Below are positions 1-5,337 of a stretch of 9,301 nt of DNA, piece after piece. The notes beneath the pieces were generated by a model. That model was not told the DNA's origin and ran no database searches. It saw only the letters and a program-made list of their open reading frames with translations. Source of the stretch: an uncultured Eubacteriales bacterium (lineage in GTDB: Bacteria > Bacillota > Clostridia > Monoglobales > Firm-18); NCBI GenBank assembly GCA_905210885.1, contig CAJLYO010000057.1, forward strand, positions 1 through 9,301, given 5' to 3'. Numbering within the stretch: the stretch's first letter is position 1; the number at the start of each line of letters is the position of its first letter. A program made the translations under genes and the position numbers.

Positions 1-639
1 GTGGTTGGCGCCGTGGGCGAAATCGACGGCGTGAGCCGCGTAAGGCTTGGATCGCTGGAGCCCAACGTGTTTACGGATAAGTTTTTGGAAACGGTTAAAA
101 ATCAGCCTAAGCTTTGCCCGCATTTTCATATCTCATTGCAAAGCGGCTGTACCGAAACCCTAAAGCGTATGAACAGGCACTATACGGCGGAAAAATATCT
201 TGAATTTCTGGATAAAATAAGGGCGGTGCGCCCCGGGGTGAATTTTACAACCGATGTTATGACGGGGTTCCCCGGCGAAACGGAGGAGGAGTTTAGGGAG
301 AGCTGCGAAACGGTGGAAGAGGCGCAGTTCGGGTCTATCCACGTTTTCCCGTATTCAAAGCGCGAGGGCACGCCTGCGGCGGAGATGGAAGGCCAGGTGG
401 ACGAGCACGAAAAAGCGCGCCGTGCCGCTGTTATGGCAGATATCGGGCACAGGCTCACCCAAAAGCGTCTTGAAGGATATTTGGGCAAAACCGTTTCGGT
501 GCTTTTTGAAACAGAGGATGAGGGCTTTACCCCCGATTACGTAAAGGTAAGGGCGGAAGGTGCTCAGCCCGGAAGCCTCGAAAATGTTACGGTGACCGGT
601 ATTTGCGGCGATACCTTGACGGGAGTTATAAGCAAGTGA
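1..639 (+). CDS. mtaB: tRNA (N6-threonylcarbamoyladenosine(37)-C2)-methylthiotransferase MtaB, C-terminal half (5' end outside window)
   Basis: This is the C-terminal half of a radical-SAM methylthiotransferase, which adds a methylthio group to t6A37 of tRNAs decoding ANN codons. The first codon (GTG) is probably internal, because the family is about 430 residues long and only 212 are present. The CxxxCxxC iron-sulfur cysteines and the N-terminal MTTase domain therefore lie left of the window. Visible landmarks are LGSLEP (about residue 17), HISLQSG (43-49), the DVMTGFPGETEEEF strand-turn (85-98) and FPYSKREGTPAA (116-127), all typical of the MiaB/MtaB radical-SAM barrel. A C-terminal TRAM-type tRNA-binding segment follows (about 158-212; GFTPDYVKV, then G-D-L-G near the end). 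MtaB is preferred over MiaB or RimO because of the TRAM segment's GFTPDYVKV pattern. It ends 61 bases before the rpsB promoter and looks transcriptionally separate. Confidence 0.9.
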   Translation: MVGAVGEIDGVSRVRLGSLEPNVFTDKFLETVKNQPKLCPHFHISLQSGCTETLKRMNRHYTAEKYLEFLDKIRAVRPGVNFTTDVMTGFPGETEEEFRESCETVEEAQFGSIHVFPYSKREGTPAAEMEGQVDEHEKARRAAVMADIGHRLTQKRLEGYLGKTVSVLFETEDEGFTPDYVKVRAEGAQPGSLENVTVTGICGDTLTGVISK

Positions 640-661
640 CGCGGTTTCGTCTGTTTTGCCG

Positions 662-717
662 AAAATTTAGGAAAAATCCGAAAAAATCCGAAAAAACTAT
701 TGCAATTACGGAAAAAA
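662..717 (+). promoter_or_regulatory. Phased A-tracts (UP-element-like, likely curved DNA)
   Basis: Runs of four to six A start at 662, 672, 681, 691 and 712. The spacings of 10, 9, 10 and 21 bases match the DNA helical repeat, and two adjacent units share GAAAAA-ATCC-type text. Most of the tracts lie directly upstream of the -35 hexamer at 700. Such phased A-tracts bend DNA and commonly act as UP elements that bind the RNA polymerase alpha subunit. That fits a highly expressed ribosomal protein operon. The phasing is seen in the sequence; the activating role is inferred. Confidence 0.6.
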
Positions 718-728
718 TATGATATTAT
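700..728 (+). promoter_or_regulatory. Sigma-A-type promoter for the rpsB operon
   Basis: The -35 hexamer TTGCAA (700-705) and the -10 hexamer TATTAT (723-728) are separated by 17 bases, each close to the sigma-A consensus. A-tracts lie directly upstream. Transcription would begin near 735, giving a leader of about 400 bases before rpsB. No equally good promoter is seen closer to rpsB. Confidence 0.75.
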
Positions 729-737
729 AGTAAGGCT

Positions 738-763
738 ATAATTGTATTATTGTGTACAATTAT
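738..763 (+). promoter_or_regulatory. 9-bp perfect inverted repeat at the start of the rpsB leader
   Basis: ATAATTGTA (738-746) and TACAATTAT (755-763) are exact inverted repeats with an 8-base spacer. They lie just downstream of the predicted transcription start. This could be a repressor operator or a stabilising 5' hairpin of the leader RNA. Nothing in the sequence decides between them. Confidence 0.5.
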
Positions 764-801
764 GTGAAAATACGCACGCGCGCGGGATTTAACGGACGTT
801 G

Positions 802-1084
802 CCATTAGGCAAAGGAGAGTAGAATCCATGCGCTCTGAGATTAGCAGAATTTCCGTTCTTTTCGCTTTTCGCGTTTGAAAGGCGTCAGCCTGTCTGCACG
901 TTGCAAAGTGTAAATAACAAAAATTCTGCTGAGTTCAGAGTCGCAGAGTTTAAAAAGTGCAAATTATTTGTAAGAAAAGGCAAAAGCGCAGTCAATCCTG
1001 TCGGATTGGCGAGCATTTTAACGCATTATTGCAGAAAATTTGCCTTTTTAAACCGCATGGATTCAACACTCCTTTGCCTAATGG
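802..1084 (+). ncRNA. Large three-way-junction RNA element in the rpsB leader (unassigned)
   Basis: Arm 802-832 is the inverted repeat of 1054-1084 with 29 of 31 positions complementary; the two exceptions are A-A oppositions (818/1068 and 821/1065). Inside, 833-852 pairs with 921-940 (17 Watson-Crick pairs, two G-U and one A-G), and its left arm directly abuts the outer stem. After a 7-base linker, 948-957 pairs with 1044-1053, and 959-965 with 1037-1043, with one bulged U. A 6-bp tetraloop hairpin (CAATCC/GGATTG, 993-1008) caps the third arm. The result is a closed three-way junction. Weaker pairs (793-796 with 1087-1090, 781-784 with 1102-1105) could extend the outer stem. G-U pairs and nested stems favour a functional RNA. 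I do not recognise it as a known Rfam family. It may be a cis-acting regulator of rpsB or a processed RNA. Confidence 0.65.
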
Positions 1085-1125
1085 TTTCCGCTGAAAATGA
1101 ACGCGGCGGAGGTGCAGTTAAAAAC

Positions 1126-1132
1126 AAGGAGG
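1126..1132 (+). promoter_or_regulatory. rpsB Shine-Dalgarno (AAGGAGG)
   Basis: A full-strength AAGGAGG sits 8 bases before the ATG at 1141. It decides the rpsB start and excludes the upstream in-frame extension to 901. Its AAGGAG core (1126-1131) is also complementary to CTCCTT (1069-1074) in the right arm of the leader structure. Confidence 0.9.
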
Positions 1133-1140
1133 ATTTAAAA

Positions 1141-1878
1141 ATGGGAGTAATTTCAATGAAACAGCTTCTGGAGGCAGGCGTTCACTTCGGACACCAGACT
1201 CGCAGATGGAACCCGAAAATGGCTCAGTACATTTTCACGGAAAGAAACGGTATCTACATTATCGACTTGCAGAAAACCGTTAAAAAGGTAGAGGAAGCAT
1301 ACAATTTCGTACGCGAGATTTCGGAAGGCGACGGAAGCATCCTGTTTGTCGGCACAAAGAAGCAGGCTCAGGAAGCAATTTGCGAAGAAGCTAAGCGCGT
1401 AGGCATGTTCTACGTTAATAACAGATGGCTTGGCGGTATGCTTACAAACTTCAAGACAATCAGAAAGAGTATCGACCGTCTTTATCAGCTTGAAAAGATG
1501 GAAGAGGACGGCACATTTGAGCTTCTTCCCAAGAAGGAAGTTTTGAAGCTTAAAAAGGAAATGGAGAAGCTTGAGAAAAACTTCGGCGGTATTAAGGAAA
1601 TGAAAAAAATGCCCTCCGCTATGTTTGTTGTTGACCCCAGAAAGGAAAGAATTGCGATTGCGGAAGCAAAAAGACTGGGTATCCCCGTTGTTGCAATAGT
1701 TGACACAAACTGCGATCCGGAAGAGGTTGACTACGTTATCCCCGGTAACGATGACGCTATCCGTGCGGTTAAGCTTATCGTTGAGTGCATTGCAAACGCT
1801 GTTTTGGAAGCTAAGCAGGGCGAATCCTTTGCAAAAGAAGAGGAAGCAAAGTCCGAGGCTGAACAGACAGAGGAATAA
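1141..1878 (+). CDS. rpsB: 30S ribosomal protein S2
   Basis: This is ribosomal protein S2 of the small subunit, bound between the head and body of the 30S and needed for S1-type or leader-dependent initiation in many bacteria. The product is 245 residues, normal for Firmicutes. The N-terminus reads MGVISMKQLLEAGVHFGH, the classic S2 start. Further signatures are VNNRWLGGMLTN, PSAMFVVDPRKE, and the IPVVAIVDTNCDPEEVDY segment followed by IPGNDDAIRA. A charged coiled-coil insertion (about residues 110-155) and an acidic Glu-rich tail (225-245) are typical. The ATG at 1141 is chosen because of the AAGGAGG 8 bases upstream and family length. Strong promoter at 700-728; the long structured leader suggests post-transcriptional control, possibly by S2 itself. 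tsf follows after 26 bases in the usual rpsB-tsf pair. Confidence 0.97.
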   Translation: MGVISMKQLLEAGVHFGHQTRRWNPKMAQYIFTERNGIYIIDLQKTVKKVEEAYNFVREISEGDGSILFVGTKKQAQEAICEEAKRVGMFYVNNRWLGGMLTNFKTIRKSIDRLYQLEKMEEDGTFELLPKKEVLKLKKEMEKLEKNFGGIKEMKKMPSAMFVVDPRKERIAIAEAKRLGIPVVAIVDTNCDPEEVDYVIPGNDDAIRAVKLIVECIANAVLEAKQGESFAKEEEAKSEAEQTEE

Positions 1879-1904
1879 TACTAAAGTTAAAGGAGTTTTG
1901 AAAT

Positions 1905-2798
1905 ATGATTTCAGCAAGCGATGTAAAAAAGCTGCGTGAGGTTACGGGCTGCGGTATGATGGACTGCAAAAAGGCTCTTAACGAAACAGACGGCGATTTT
2001 GACAAGGCTATTGATTTTCTGCGTGAAAAGGGTCTGGCAACAGCTCAGAAAAAAGCAGGCAGAATTGCTTCCGAGGGTCTTGTTGATATTTTGGTGGAAG
2101 GCAATATCGGCGCTATGGTAGAGGTTAACTCCGAGACAGACTTCGTTGCTAAAAACGAAGAGTTCCGCACATTTGTTAAAAATGTTGCAAGACAGGTTAT
2201 CGCTATCAATCCTGCTGACGTTGACGCGCTTTTAGAGTCAAAGTTTATTGACGATGAGTCAGTTACAATAAAGGATATGCTTACCGAGAAAATCGCAAAA
2301 ATCGGCGAGAACATGAACATCAGACGTTTCGCAAGATACGAAGGCGGCGTTGTAGGTTACGTTCATGCGGCAGGCAGAATCGGCGTTATGGTTAAGGTTG
2401 AAGCTGACCTTACAAACGAAGACGCTATGACAGCCGCTCACGACTGCGCAATGCAGATTGCGGCTATAAACCCCATGTATAAGGATAAGGAAAGCGTTCC
2501 TGCTGCAGATGTTGAAAAGGAAAAGGAAATCATCATCGCTCAGATTAAGGAAGATCCCAAAAACGCTTCCAAGCCCGAGAATATCATCGAAAAGATGGTT
2601 GGCGGTAAAATCAATAAGTTCTACGAGCAGAACTGCCTTATCGAACAGGCTTTCGTTAAAGACGACAGCATAAGCGTAGGCAAATATCTCGCTTCAAAGA
2701 ACGTTAAACTTATCGACTTCGTTCGTTTTGAAAAGGGCGAAGGCCTTGAGAAAAAGCAGGACAACTTTGCAGAAGAAGTTGCCGGCATGATTAAATAA
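1905..2798 (+). CDS. tsf: Elongation factor Ts
   Basis: EF-Ts is the guanine nucleotide exchange factor that releases GDP from EF-Tu during translation elongation. The product is 297 residues, the usual length. The N-terminal UBA-like domain is clear (residues about 3-40, with TGCGMMDCKKAL and FDKAIDFLREKG). It is followed by the EF-Tu-contacting SETDFVAKNEEF motif (about 76-87). The two-subdomain core follows, with RFARYEGGVVGYVHAAGRIGV and MQIAAINPMY. A C-terminal helix precedes FVRFEKGEGLEKK. An AAAGGAG site lies 8 bases before the ATG. The gene is co-transcribed with rpsB. The unusual point is downstream: the next gene is rpmH after only 19 bases, rather than the commonly seen pyrH and frr. 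Confidence 0.97.
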   Translation: MISASDVKKLREVTGCGMMDCKKALNETDGDFDKAIDFLREKGLATAQKKAGRIASEGLVDILVEGNIGAMVEVNSETDFVAKNEEFRTFVKNVARQVIAINPADVDALLESKFIDDESVTIKDMLTEKIAKIGENMNIRRFARYEGGVVGYVHAAGRIGVMVKVEADLTNEDAMTAAHDCAMQIAAINPMYKDKESVPAADVEKEKEIIIAQIKEDPKNASKPENIIEKMVGGKINKFYEQNCLIEQAFVKDDSISVGKYLASKNVKLIDFVRFEKGEGLEKKQDNFAEEVAGMIK

Positions 2799-2817
2799 TT
2801 ACAGGAGGATTATAAAT

Positions 2818-2952
2818 ATGCTTCAGACATATCAGCCTAAAAAGCGTCAGAGAAAAAAGGTTCACGGCTTCAGAAAACGTATGGCAACCAAAAACGGCAG
2901 AAAGGTTTTGGCACGCCGCCGCTTAAAGGGCCGCGCTAAAATTTCAGCGTAG
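2818..2952 (+). CDS. rpmH: 50S ribosomal protein L34
   Basis: This is a 44-residue basic protein, a late-assembling component of the large ribosomal subunit. The sequence contains TYQPKKRQRKKVHGFRKRM and ends LKGRAKISA, an essentially canonical L34 apart from the MLQ start where MKR is usual. A strong CAGGAGG (2803-2809) precedes the ATG at a normal distance. It lies 19 bases after the tsf stop, so it is probably carried on the rpsB-tsf transcript, although a promoter inside tsf cannot be excluded. It heads the conserved rpmH-rnpA-yidD-yidC-jag order. In most bacteria dnaA and oriC sit just upstream of rpmH; here tsf takes that place. Confidence 0.97.
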   Translation: MLQTYQPKKRQRKKVHGFRKRMATKNGRKVLARRRLKGRAKISA

Positions 2953-2961
2953 TTTTATTCG

Positions 2962-2993
2962 GTACGGAACGGGCAAAAGAGCCCCTTCCGTAC
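2962..2993 (+). terminator. Strong hairpin between rpmH and rnpA (partial terminator or RNA-processing stem)
   Basis: GTACGGAA (2962-2969) pairs with TTCCGTAC (2986-2993). After one C-C mismatch, GGGC (2971-2974) pairs with GCCC (2981-2984) around a six-base A-rich loop. That makes 12 bp in total, most of it GC pairs. What follows is only ACTTTGTAATATTTAA, a weak U-tract, so full termination is doubtful. A leaky terminator or a 3'-protective/processing stem would explain how abundant L34 mRNA and scarce RnpA mRNA come from one operon. Confidence 0.55.
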
Positions 2994-3023
2994 TTTGTAA
3001 TATTTAAAAGGAGAAAGTCCGGA

Positions 3024-3389
3024 ATGAAAAACACACTGTCACTTAACCTTAATACGCTGTTTCGGCGGCTGTATTACAAAGGAAAGACCGTTCACAGTCC
3101 GTACTTTACTCTGTATTATCAGAAGGCTAACAAAGGGCCTGTAAACCGGCTGGGCTTTACGGTAAGCACAAAGCTTGGCAAGGCGGTCGTAAGAAACAAA
3201 ATCCGCCGCCGGCTGTACGAGAGCTTCAGAAAATATGAACCGGATTTAAAAACAGGCTACTACATGGTTATCGCGGCGAAACATTCCGCCGTTGACGCCG
3301 ATTTTCACAGCCTTTGCCGGACTATGGGCGGAGTATTGAAAAAGGCGGATTTATTTAAAGATGAAAACACTGATGATACTGATAATTAA
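3024..3389 (+). CDS. rnpA: Ribonuclease P protein component
   Basis: RnpA is the protein subunit of RNase P; it helps the catalytic RNA bind the leader of precursor tRNAs. The product is 121 residues, normal for the family. The hallmark RNR motif is clear: GKAVVRNKIRRRLYESFR (about residues 52-69), preceded by NRLGFTVSTKLG. The N-terminal region (LFRRLYYKGKTVHSPYFTLYYQ) fits the leader-binding cleft. A later YYMVIAAKHSA strand and the FHSLCRTMGGVLKKA helix complete the alpha-beta fold. An AAAAGGAG site (3006-3013) lies 10 bases before ATG. The last 29 bases overlap yidD, suggesting translational coupling. It follows rpmH, as in most bacteria. Confidence 0.95.
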   Translation: MKNTLSLNLNTLFRRLYYKGKTVHSPYFTLYYQKANKGPVNRLGFTVSTKLGKAVVRNKIRRRLYESFRKYEPDLKTGYYMVIAAKHSAVDADFHSLCRTMGGVLKKADLFKDENTDDTDN

Positions 3390-3570
3390 ATTTTACAGAA
3401 AATTCATTTCGCCGATAAAAAAACCGTGCTGCCGGTTTTATCCCACCTGCTCGGCATACTGCCTTGAGGCTGTGGAAAAATACGGCGCGTTAAAGGGCGG
3501 AATACTGTCTTTAAAACGGATTTGCAGATGTCATCCCTGGAACAGCGGAGGCTATGACCCTGTTCCGTGA
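3361..3570 (+). CDS. yidD: Membrane protein insertion efficiency factor YidD
   Basis: YidD is a small membrane-associated protein (69 residues here) that supports YidC-dependent insertion of membrane proteins. The family signature is complete: an N-terminal amphipathic segment (MILIIKFYRKFISPIKK), then CCRFYPTCSAYCLEAVEKYG (residues 22-41), then RICRCHPWNSGGYDPVP at the C-terminus. The invariant cysteines and the GGYDPVP end are present. The start lies inside the end of rnpA (29-base overlap). An AAGGCGG-like site (about 3340-3346) may serve as ribosome binding site, but coupling to rnpA translation is likely. The yidC start follows its stop by 13 bases. Confidence 0.95.
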   Translation: MKTLMILIIKFYRKFISPIKKPCCRFYPTCSAYCLEAVEKYGALKGGILSLKRICRCHPWNSGGYDPVP

Positions 3571-3574
3571 TTTT

Positions 3575-3579
3575 GGAGG
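3575..3579 (+). promoter_or_regulatory. yidC ribosome binding site (GGAGG) that decides the start
   Basis: GGAGG at 3575-3579 lies 4 bases before ATG 3584. An in-frame ATG at 3554, inside yidD, has a GGAGG only two bases upstream, and that sequence encodes the conserved GGYDP of YidD. The 3584 start is therefore preferred. Confidence 0.7.
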
Positions 3580-3583
3580 AAAT

Positions 3584-4462
3584 ATGGCTAATTTAATCAG
3601 ACCATTCGGAGCTTTTTTAAAGCTTTTGTACGATTTTACGGGAAACTACGGCTGGGCGCTCGTTTTGTTTACAATCGCGGTTAACTTGGTTTTGCTGCCC
3701 CTTAATATAAAGCAGCAGAAATCCATGGGCGCTATGCAGAAAATTCAGCCGAAGCTAAACGAAATTCAGAAAAAATATCAATATGACAAAGAAAAGCAGA
3801 GTCAGGAAATGATGAAGCTTTATCAGGAATATAAAATCAATCCCATGAGCGGCTGTCTGCCTATGCTTATACAGATGCCTATTATTCTTATTTTGTATCA
3901 GGCAATTTACAAACCGCTTACTTACATGTTCGGACCGTCCCACGGCTTTACGCCGGAGGTTGTCAAGGCGCTTGTGGATAAATCTACCGTGCTTGCCGGC
4001 AAGGCGGTTACGGAAATCAGCGTTTTTTCATACTGGGACAAGCTTACCGACTTGCTGCCCTCAGGCGCCCATGCTATGAATTTTAACTTTTTCGGGCTTG
4101 ATTTATCACAGATACCAAATTTCAGAGTTCCGAGCCTTTTGTGGATAATACCCGTTGTGTGCGGTCTTACGACTTATGCACTGTCGGCACTTTCCATGTC
4201 GCAGACAAAACAGCCGCAGGCAACAGACGGTAACCCCACGGCGAACTCTATGCAGTCAATGCAGACATTTATGCCTTTTATGACCGCGTTTTTTGCATTC
4301 ACGCTGCCGGCGGCACTGGGATTTTACTGGTCTGTCAGCAACGTTGTAAGAATGGGTCAGCAGGTGTATTTAAACCACAGATTTAAAAATAATACCGACG
4401 GCGAACCGGAAAAACCCCAAGGCACGGTTCACCCGTCAAAGAAGAAAAAGGGGAGAAAGTAG
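3584..4462 (+). CDS. yidC: Membrane protein insertase YidC (Oxa1/SpoIIIJ family)
   Basis: YidC inserts and folds membrane proteins, alone or with SecYEG. From ATG 3584 it has 292 residues, a short Gram-positive-type YidC without the large periplasmic domain of Gram-negative forms. The five-helix core is visible: helix 1 (about 24-40, ending LVLLPLNIKQQKSM), a basic helical cytoplasmic hairpin (about 46-83), helix 2 after NPMSGCLPMLIQMPI, then helices near LLWIIPVVCGLTTYAL, TFMPFMTAFFAFTLPAALG and FYWSVSNVVRMGQQ. The C-terminal tail is lysine-rich. No lipobox is seen. The family usually has a positively charged residue in helix 1 just before the LLLPL motif; here it is Asn34. It lies between yidD and jag, the standard order, and abuts the jag ATG. 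Confidence 0.95.
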   Translation: MANLIRPFGAFLKLLYDFTGNYGWALVLFTIAVNLVLLPLNIKQQKSMGAMQKIQPKLNEIQKKYQYDKEKQSQEMMKLYQEYKINPMSGCLPMLIQMPIILILYQAIYKPLTYMFGPSHGFTPEVVKALVDKSTVLAGKAVTEISVFSYWDKLTDLLPSGAHAMNFNFFGLDLSQIPNFRVPSLLWIIPVVCGLTTYALSALSMSQTKQPQATDGNPTANSMQSMQTFMPFMTAFFAFTLPAALGFYWSVSNVVRMGQQVYLNHRFKNNTDGEPEKPQGTVHPSKKKKGRK

Positions 4463-5260
4463 ATGACCGAACGTATTGAATTTATCGCAAAAACCGTAGA
4501 TGAAGCGGTTATGAACGCCATGAAACATTTTGGCACAACCCGTGATAAAATTAATGTAAGAATAGTTGAGGAGGGCTCTAAGGGTCTTTTCGGCTTCGGC
4601 GCAAAGGACGCAAAAATCGTTGCTTCTCTTAAGGATTTATCCGAAATAAAACCGGAAAAGAAGGAAGAACCAAAGCCTGCTCCCAAAAAGGAAGCTCCGA
4701 AAAAAGAAGTTAAAAAGGAAGCAGCGCCCGCACCTGCAAACGATGACGAAACCGAGTCTGTACCCAAACCGCGCAAGGAGCGCGTTTTGACAGACGAGGC
4801 TGCCGCTCACGGTGAAAAGGCATCGGTTGAGTTTTTAAGCGGACTTATCGAAAAAATGGGTATTGACTGCACCGCAACCGCACAGCGCGAGGGCGAGTGC
4901 GTTAAAGTTGTACTGCGCGGAGAAGGCGTAGGCATGTTAATCGGCAGACGCGGAGATACACTGGATTCCGTTCAGTATCTTACAAATCTGTATGTTAACA
5001 AAAAGCGCCGCGGCGATGACTATTGCCGTATTATCGTTGATTCCGAAACATACCGCGCAAAAAGACAGGAAACCTTGATACGCCTTGCAAACAGCATGGC
5101 AAACAAGGCTTGCAAGTATCATAAGGATATGTCGCTTGAGCCTATGACTCCTTATGAACGCCGTATAATCCATTCGGCATTGCAGAATGTTCCCAATGTT
5201 AAAACACGCAGCGTCGGCGAGGAGCCTAACAGACGTGTGATAGTAATGTATAAAAAATAA
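4463..5260 (+). CDS. khpB: RNA-binding protein KhpB (Jag/SpoIIIJ-associated; Jag_N-KH-R3H)
   Basis: KhpB/Jag is a cytoplasmic RNA-binding protein implicated in cell elongation and envelope regulation, usually encoded directly after yidC. The 265 residues show three domains. The Jag N-terminal domain (about 1-57) contains EEGSKGLFGFGAKDAKI. A low-complexity Lys/Pro/Ala/Glu linker (about 63-108) follows. The KH domain (about 118-195) has the GxxG loop in MLIGRRGD (158-165). The R3H domain (about 197-262) has the RxxxH motif at Arg233-His237 (YERRIIHSAL). The ATG follows the yidC stop with no gap; GGGGAG just upstream serves as ribosome binding site. It is the last gene of the operon: a strong terminator begins 19 bases after the stop. 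The usual next genes mnmE and mnmG are absent. Confidence 0.95.
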   Translation: MTERIEFIAKTVDEAVMNAMKHFGTTRDKINVRIVEEGSKGLFGFGAKDAKIVASLKDLSEIKPEKKEEPKPAPKKEAPKKEVKKEAAPAPANDDETESVPKPRKERVLTDEAAAHGEKASVEFLSGLIEKMGIDCTATAQREGECVKVVLRGEGVGMLIGRRGDTLDSVQYLTNLYVNKKRRGDDYCRIIVDSETYRAKRQETLIRLANSMANKACKYHKDMSLEPMTPYERRIIHSALQNVPNVKTRSVGEEPNRRVIVMYKK

Positions 5261-5279
5261 TAACAGCCCTTTTTGATTA

Positions 5280-5312
5280 AAAAAATCCGCCTGTCATACA
5301 GGCGGATTTTTT
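5280..5312. terminator. Bidirectional intrinsic terminator between khpB and the XRE gene
   Basis: A perfect 14-bp stem (5280-5293 with 5299-5312; core TCCGCCTG/CAGGCGGA) with a 5-base loop is flanked by A on the left and T on the right. It therefore works as a rho-independent terminator in both directions. It ends the rpsB-khpB transcript on the + strand and the convergent XRE gene on the - strand. Confidence 0.93.
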
Positions 5313-5337
5313 GTTGTAAACGTTCTGCGATATGCCG

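Larger units (their letters stand above)
640..1140 (+). other. 501-base intergenic region: rpsB promoter and long structured leader
   Basis: I see no credible gene here. An open frame runs into rpsB from 901, but it starts at TTG and has no ribosome binding site. In order the region holds a very weak 4-bp hairpin over the mtaB stop (638-651, followed by TGTTTT), 10-bp-phased A-tracts (662-717), a sigma-A-like promoter (700-728), a 9-bp dyad at the expected transcript start (738-763), a GC-alternating stretch (773-784), the large nested inverted-repeat structure (802-1084), and the rpsB Shine-Dalgarno (1126-1132). The leader of the rpsB transcript would be about 400 bases, far longer than plain translation needs. 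Confidence 0.85.

Noticed and set aside
638..657. Terminator after mtaB
   Set aside because: Only a 4-bp stem (GACG/CGTC) overlapping the stop codon with TGTTTT; too weak to call.
773..784. Alternating CG/AC stretch as Z-DNA
   Set aside because: Only about 12 bases; too short to argue beyond chance. Part of it may pair with 1102-1105.
802..1084. MITE or small transposon with 31-base terminal inverted repeats
   Set aside because: No flanking target-site duplication is visible (…GTTG before, TTTCC after), stems are nested and adjacent as in RNA, and G-U pairs occur. Not fully excluded without a genome-wide copy search.
901..1140. 80-codon N-terminal extension of S2
   Set aside because: It begins with TTG, lacks a ribosome binding site, does not resemble S2, and overlaps the structured leader; ATG 1141 has AAGGAGG.
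1153..1917. Long antisense open frame across rpsB
   Set aside because: It is a codon-usage shadow of rpsB: no start signal, cysteine- and phenylalanine-rich nonsense composition, and it lies opposite a certain gene.
3554..3583. Earlier in-frame yidC start inside yidD
   Set aside because: The Shine-Dalgarno-like bases are only two bases from the ATG and encode conserved YidD residues; the added residues are unlike YidC.
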